DNA of 7,863 bases, taken from Pseudomonadota bacterium (lineage in GTDB: Bacteria > Pseudomonadota > Alphaproteobacteria > Rhizobiales > Hyphomicrobiaceae). This document shows, one piece after another, positions 5,345-7,863 of the stretch (positions are counted from its first letter, which is position 1; each line of letters begins with the position of its first letter). Under the pieces are notes generated by a model. That model had not been told where the DNA came from. It was given only the letters and a program-made list of their open reading frames with translations, and did no database searches. Location: NCBI GenBank assembly GCA_023428365.1, contig JAEYYQ010000543.1, positions 1 through 7,863 of the forward strand, read 5' to 3'. Made by a program: the position numbers and the translations under genes.

Positions 5345-6256
5345 CTAAATGCGGGAACCGCGATTGTACGCCTGCACAAGCTCATTGTAGTCCCGCAACA
5401 GCCGCGCTGGCGAGCCCTCGACCATCCAGGCGCCGCCGCCGCTCATCATCATCTTGTCACCCGAGCTGTAGGGGACCTTGTCGCGGATACGGCGCATCAG
5501 CTGCTTCGACGTGGTCAGGTACGACTTGGCGCTGCTGATGAAGAACGAGCCGATTTTCTGGTCGGCCTCGCCGGAGATCTGCTCGGTTGCCTTGACGGTG
5601 CTTTCGTATTCGTTGAGCGTCTTCGTGATCTCGCTGACATCCGGTTTGGATGTATCCATCGTGCGCATCACGTTCTTGGCCTGGATCATCAGCAATTCGA
5701 TATGATACTGCGCCTTGCGGCCTTCCTTCTGTTCGATCGCGGCGAGCTTTTCGAGGGCGAGCTTGTCGCGAATGGTCTCGACGCCACTGCTCAGCGCTTT
5801 GTCGGCTTTGGCGAACGCATCCCAGGCGGCCACGAGACGCGGATGCAGCGCCTTGCCCTTGGCCATCTTGTCGTCCTTGTAGTCCTCCTGGGTGTAGTAA
5901 TCGTCGGCTTCTTTCAGCAACGGTTCGAGCGTGCTCACCGCTTCCACATAAGCTGACGCTGCGGCGTTGCGCGGCTCCAGTTCGTTGGCCATCTCGACGT
6001 TCTTTCGGCAGTCCGACGTGTCGTAGATGGTGTAGGTGCCGTAGATGATCCGCTCCTTGCCGGTCGGCCCCTTCTTGCCGACCCAACTGAAATAGCGGCT
6101 GCGCGAATCGTACGAGCGCGCCGACTGCCGGTTGATGCAGCCGACATACGCATTGAGCTTCTTGGTGAGCGACGGCGTCTGCGCAGCAGCGGGCGACACG
6201 GAAATCGGAGTGAGCGCAATGCTGCCCAGGAGCGTCAAAATAGAGAAGTATTTCAT
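5345..6256 (-). CDS. YiiG-like secreted protein, DUF3829
   Basis: A 303-residue protein of the YiiG/DUF3829 (PF12889) family, whose function is unknown. Family marks are KLNAYVGCINRQSARSY (33-49), RYFSWVGKKGPTGKER (54-69), YGTYTIYDTSDC (72-83) and YYTQEDYKDDKMAKGKALH (120-138), followed by a long helical region. The signal peptide is residues 1-26 (SPAAAQ|TPSL). E. coli YiiG is a lipoprotein, but here no lipobox cysteine follows the signal, so this copy is predicted to be soluble in the periplasm. C40 and C83 may form a disulphide. I start at the ATG at 6256, which gives the signal peptide, with an AGGG eight bases upstream; the frame stays open for 37 more codons that lack signal character. 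It lies downstream of the DUF4062 gene by 155 bases. Confidence 0.85.
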   Translation of the reverse strand: MKYFSILTLLGSIALTPISVSPAAAQTPSLTKKLNAYVGCINRQSARSYDSRSRYFSWVGKKGPTGKERIIYGTYTIYDTSDCRKNVEMANELEPRNAAASAYVEAVSTLEPLLKEADDYYTQEDYKDDKMAKGKALHPRLVAAWDAFAKADKALSSGVETIRDKLALEKLAAIEQKEGRKAQYHIELLMIQAKNVMRTMDTSKPDVSEITKTLNEYESTVKATEQISGEADQKIGSFFISSAKSYLTTSKQLMRRIRDKVPYSSGDKMMMSGGGAWMVEGSPARLLRDYNELVQAYNRGSRI

Positions 6257-6343
6257 TGTGTAAGCCCTGCCTCGGTGCGTCGCGAGACGGGGACAATACG
6301 GAGGATTTTGGTGGGATGCTAGCGGGGATGAGTTTTTTTGGAT

Positions 6344-6373
6344 TTGGCAAATGTGCTGGCGGCGCAATATAAT
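6344..6373 (+). promoter_or_regulatory. Possible sigma-70 promoter facing the 3' end of the DUF4062 gene
   Basis: TTGGCA (6344-6349) and TATAAT (6368-6373) are 18 bases apart on the plus strand, 5/6 and 6/6 matches to the consensus. Transcription would run rightward from about 6380 into the DUF4062 gene in antisense. The AATATAATA core is flanked by GCGC on both sides. No convincing gene lies downstream on the plus strand. Chance matches in AT-rich DNA are common and alphaproteobacterial promoters often differ from this consensus. Confidence 0.35.
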
Positions 6374-6411
6374 AGCGCATCATCTCAATGAGTAACCGCC
6401 ATGCTGCGGAT

Positions 6412-7560
6412 TTACGTTTCACTGGCAATTTTATACATTGCATTCTCTATTTTGTCAAACATTTGCAAGCATTCATCAAGTGCATCAAGTAGAAGCTTTT
6501 TGGCTTTGTTGAACTGAATCGTTATGCGAGGGAGAACCTCCACAGATCTGCGAAATTCAAGAACGGCTGATCTGGTATTGAGGACAACGCTTAATATGTC
6601 TTCGGCGCGGTCTAGCAATTCAGAAAAACTCTCGTCTTTAAGGTGGGGATTGTCTTCTCTTTGAATGTTAGATATTTGAACAACAGATTGCGAGAATGCT
6701 AGAAAATTATCCCCGATCAGAGATGCCTCTATCGTCAGTTTTTCAGATTTTTCGGTCAGAAATTTGGCGAAATTGTTAATGGAAGTTTTTCTGACTCTTG
6801 CTGGCGTTTGGGTGGACCATTGTTGAATTTCATTTACTTGAGTGTTGGTCTCATCTGTTATTTGGTTTATTAGGCTCGTTATTTTTGTGAGTGCGCTATT
6901 TGCGGTCTCCATTGAGCTTTGGGCGTTCTCGAGATGATCTAGCGATCCAAGGCTTTGGGGATCTGGATCGACATCTAAATTGTTCTCTGTGGTGTTTGAC
7001 TGTTGAGGGGGTGTCTCAACATTAACCGTTTGGTGGTTGCAATAATTTGCAATCGAGCGATAAACATTTGCTCTTACTTCTTTTTGAAGTTCTTCTGCAT
7101 TGGTGAATGGGCGATATAATATTCCCCTTGTTGCGAGATCGTCTTTATACTGGCGGACGTTGACCAAGTCGTCGATGGATATTGAGCTTATGTTGTCTAT
7201 CTTATTGAGAAAGTATACCTGTACGCGTGTGTCACCTAGGTCGCTGTTGTTGGCGATGGCGTGCTCAATTTCTTCCACCGTTCCCGATGCTGCGTTGCGA
7301 GTTGGACTTCCAAGTTTTGTTCCAATTAGCGCGATTAGAATATCGTACTCTTTGAGAAGTTGAGTATTAATAAGGTCTTGGGCGCTGTGGCTGATCCCTG
7401 GTGTGCTGTATTCTTCCCAGCCCATTGCTCGGACCGATATTTTTTGTGATTCCAGGGACCGGTTGAGTTCGTGCAATGCTTCAAATACAGCTGTTCGGTG
7501 TTCATACACATCATTGGGTGATGCAATGACCACCCGGAATTCTAGCACTTGTCGTGGCAT
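6412..7560 (-). CDS. DUF4062 domain protein with helical C-terminal half
   Basis: A 382-residue cytosolic protein with no signal peptide or membrane segment. Residues about 6-170 look like DUF4062 (PF13271): strand FRVVIASPNDV (8-18), helix YEHRTAVFEALHELNR (19-34), then WEEYSTPGI (48-56), AQDLINTQLLKEYDILIALIGTKLGSPT (60-87) and SGTVEEIEHAI (92-102), a helix with conserved acidic residues. DUF4062 is TIR-like in outline and occurs as an N-terminal domain on NTPase-type signalling proteins in bacteria and animals. A low-complexity Q/N/D linker (about 183-205) leads to a helical, coiled-coil-like region (about 207-382). The start at 7560 is fixed by GGGGAGGG seven bases upstream. GC is far below its neighbours, with many AT-rich codons, which suggests recent transfer. 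A role in stress or phage response is inference only. Confidence 0.75.
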   Translation of the reverse strand: MPRQVLEFRVVIASPNDVYEHRTAVFEALHELNRSLESQKISVRAMGWEEYSTPGISHSAQDLINTQLLKEYDILIALIGTKLGSPTRNAASGTVEEIEHAIANNSDLGDTRVQVYFLNKIDNISSISIDDLVNVRQYKDDLATRGILYRPFTNAEELQKEVRANVYRSIANYCNHQTVNVETPPQQSNTTENNLDVDPDPQSLGSLDHLENAQSSMETANSALTKITSLINQITDETNTQVNEIQQWSTQTPARVRKTSINNFAKFLTEKSEKLTIEASLIGDNFLAFSQSVVQISNIQREDNPHLKDESFSELLDRAEDILSVVLNTRSAVLEFRRSVEVLPRITIQFNKAKKLLLDALDECLQMFDKIENAMYKIASET

Positions 7561-7563
7561 TTT

Positions 7564-7611
7564 CATTCCCTCCCCTGAAGCGATACTACTATTCATGCTT
7601 CAGGCGGGATG
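7564..7611 (-). promoter_or_regulatory. Hairpin covering the DUF4062 ribosome-binding site
   Basis: In the minus-strand transcript CCTGAAGC (7604-7597) pairs perfectly with GCTTCAGG (7581-7574) around 15 bases. The stem can continue outward: CATCCC (7611-7606) pairs with GGGAATG (7570-7564) with one bulged A, after a small internal loop. This outer stem would take up the last GGG of the Shine-Dalgarno sequence and an alternative ATG. It may limit translation from read-through transcripts of thiC. Confidence 0.5.
7568..7575 (-). promoter_or_regulatory. Shine-Dalgarno sequence deciding the DUF4062 start
   Basis: GGGGAGGG lies seven bases before the ATG at 7560 but only one base before the ATG at 7566, and it lies inside the frame that begins at 7596. 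The position supports the start at 7560 over the two upstream ATG codons. Confidence 0.7.
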
Positions 7612-7632
7612 AAAAGTGGGGACCTCACCCCA
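7611..7632 (-). terminator. Weak thiC terminator overlapping its stop codon
   Basis: In the transcript TGGGG (7632-7628) pairs with CCCCA (7621-7617) around six bases that contain the thiC TGA, followed by CTTTTC. The 5-bp stem and four-base U run are minimal, so read-through into the DUF4062 gene is likely. Confidence 0.35.
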
Positions 7633-7863
7633 AAGCCTTATTACTCTCCTTCACGCGATCCGCGTCGATGTACACCTGCCCGCCCAGCTCGCGGAACTTG
7701 GCTGACATCGCGTCCATCCCCGCTTGCGGATCGACAACCGTTGTTTCCTGCGCGATTTCGACCTGCGCTTCGTTCAGCTTGGCGGCGTAGTCGCGCACGT
7801 CCTGTGTGATCTTCATCGAACAGAACTTCGGGCCGCACATCGAGCAGAAGTGCGCCACCTTGT
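7625..7863 (-). CDS. thiC: Phosphomethylpyrimidine synthase, C-terminal end (partial)
   Basis: The last 78 residues of ThiC, the radical-SAM enzyme that turns aminoimidazole ribotide into hydroxymethylpyrimidine phosphate for thiamine. The start is off the right edge. The decisive evidence is [17 protein letters not shown], which holds the C-x2-C-x4-C cluster that binds the catalytic [4Fe-4S] centre and is unique to ThiC, followed by TQDVRDYA. The C-terminal helical tail to the TGA stop has normal composition and high GC. Thiamine genes are commonly governed by a TPP riboswitch upstream of thiC, which would be outside the window. The DUF4062 gene follows after 64 bases. Confidence 0.95.
   Translation of the reverse strand, partial: KVAHFCSMCGPKFCSMKITQDVRDYAAKLNEAQVEIAQETTVVDPQAGMDAMSAKFRELGGQVYIDADRVKESNKALG

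Noticed and set aside
5228..5956. 242-codon plus-strand frame opposite the DUF3829 gene
   Set aside because: It is antisense to a recognised coding region and begins inside the repeat element; no family features.
6332..6338. Seven-T run as an intrinsic terminator on the plus strand
   Set aside because: No stable GC-rich stem directly precedes it and there is no plus-strand gene to terminate.
5457..6443. 328-codon minus-strand frame overlapping the DUF3829 gene
   Set aside because: It is a shifted shadow of a gene with a clear signal peptide and family motifs; its translation is arginine- and glutamine-rich without a domain.
7561..7596. Upstream start for the DUF4062 gene at 7596
   Set aside because: The Shine-Dalgarno sequence falls inside this extension, whose residues lack domain similarity; the ATG at 7560 has ideal spacing.
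1..7863. CRISPR array, tRNA, rRNA, transposase or integrase
   Set aside because: No regularly spaced direct repeats, no cloverleaf or rRNA-like sequence, and no transposase or integrase motif seen on either strand.

Overview
The window looks like a chromosomal segment of a high-GC alphaproteobacterium, probably a Hyphomicrobiales member near Bradyrhizobium, Rhodopseudomonas or Afipia. This is inferred from the GC-rich background, the gene families, and two palindromic repeat types that are common in those genomes; no database search was possible. At the left edge (1-138, + strand) is the C-terminal end of an EgtD-type histidine methyltransferase (ergothioneine synthesis). A 365-base gene-free stretch (139-503) follows. 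It holds three consecutive strong inverted repeats and a pair of overlapping AT-rich palindromes.

From 504 to 2709 the minus strand carries a tight two-gene unit, group III truncated haemoglobin followed by a 5-formyltetrahydrofolate cyclo-ligase-like enzyme. Upstream of it is a separate outer-membrane beta-barrel gene of the Phenol_MetA_deg (SphA-like) type. From 2918 to 4249 lie three small genes: a MORN-repeat-like protein (+), a two-helix membrane protein (-), and a secreted glycine-rich protein of unknown function (+) that ends in a clear intrinsic terminator.

From 4319 to 7863 every gene is on the minus strand. In transcription order they are the end of thiC (thiamine pyrimidine synthesis, entering from the right edge), a low-GC DUF4062-type gene with a long helical C-terminal half, a secreted DUF3829/YiiG-like protein, a repeat pair, a SAM-dependent methyltransferase, and a 67-residue coiled-coil protein whose start overlaps the methyltransferase stop (ATGA).

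Most of this is ordinary chromosomal background. The exception is 6412-7560. Its base composition is clearly lower in GC than its flanks (22/60 and 26/60 G+C in two sampled rows, against 39/60 and 40/60 in rows on either side), it sits directly behind thiC, and its N-terminal domain belongs to a TIR-like type seen in signalling and anti-phage proteins. A hairpin that could mask its ribosome-binding site and a possible antisense-facing promoter at its 3' end make it the best candidate for an undescribed, horizontally acquired system. A role in defence is inference only.
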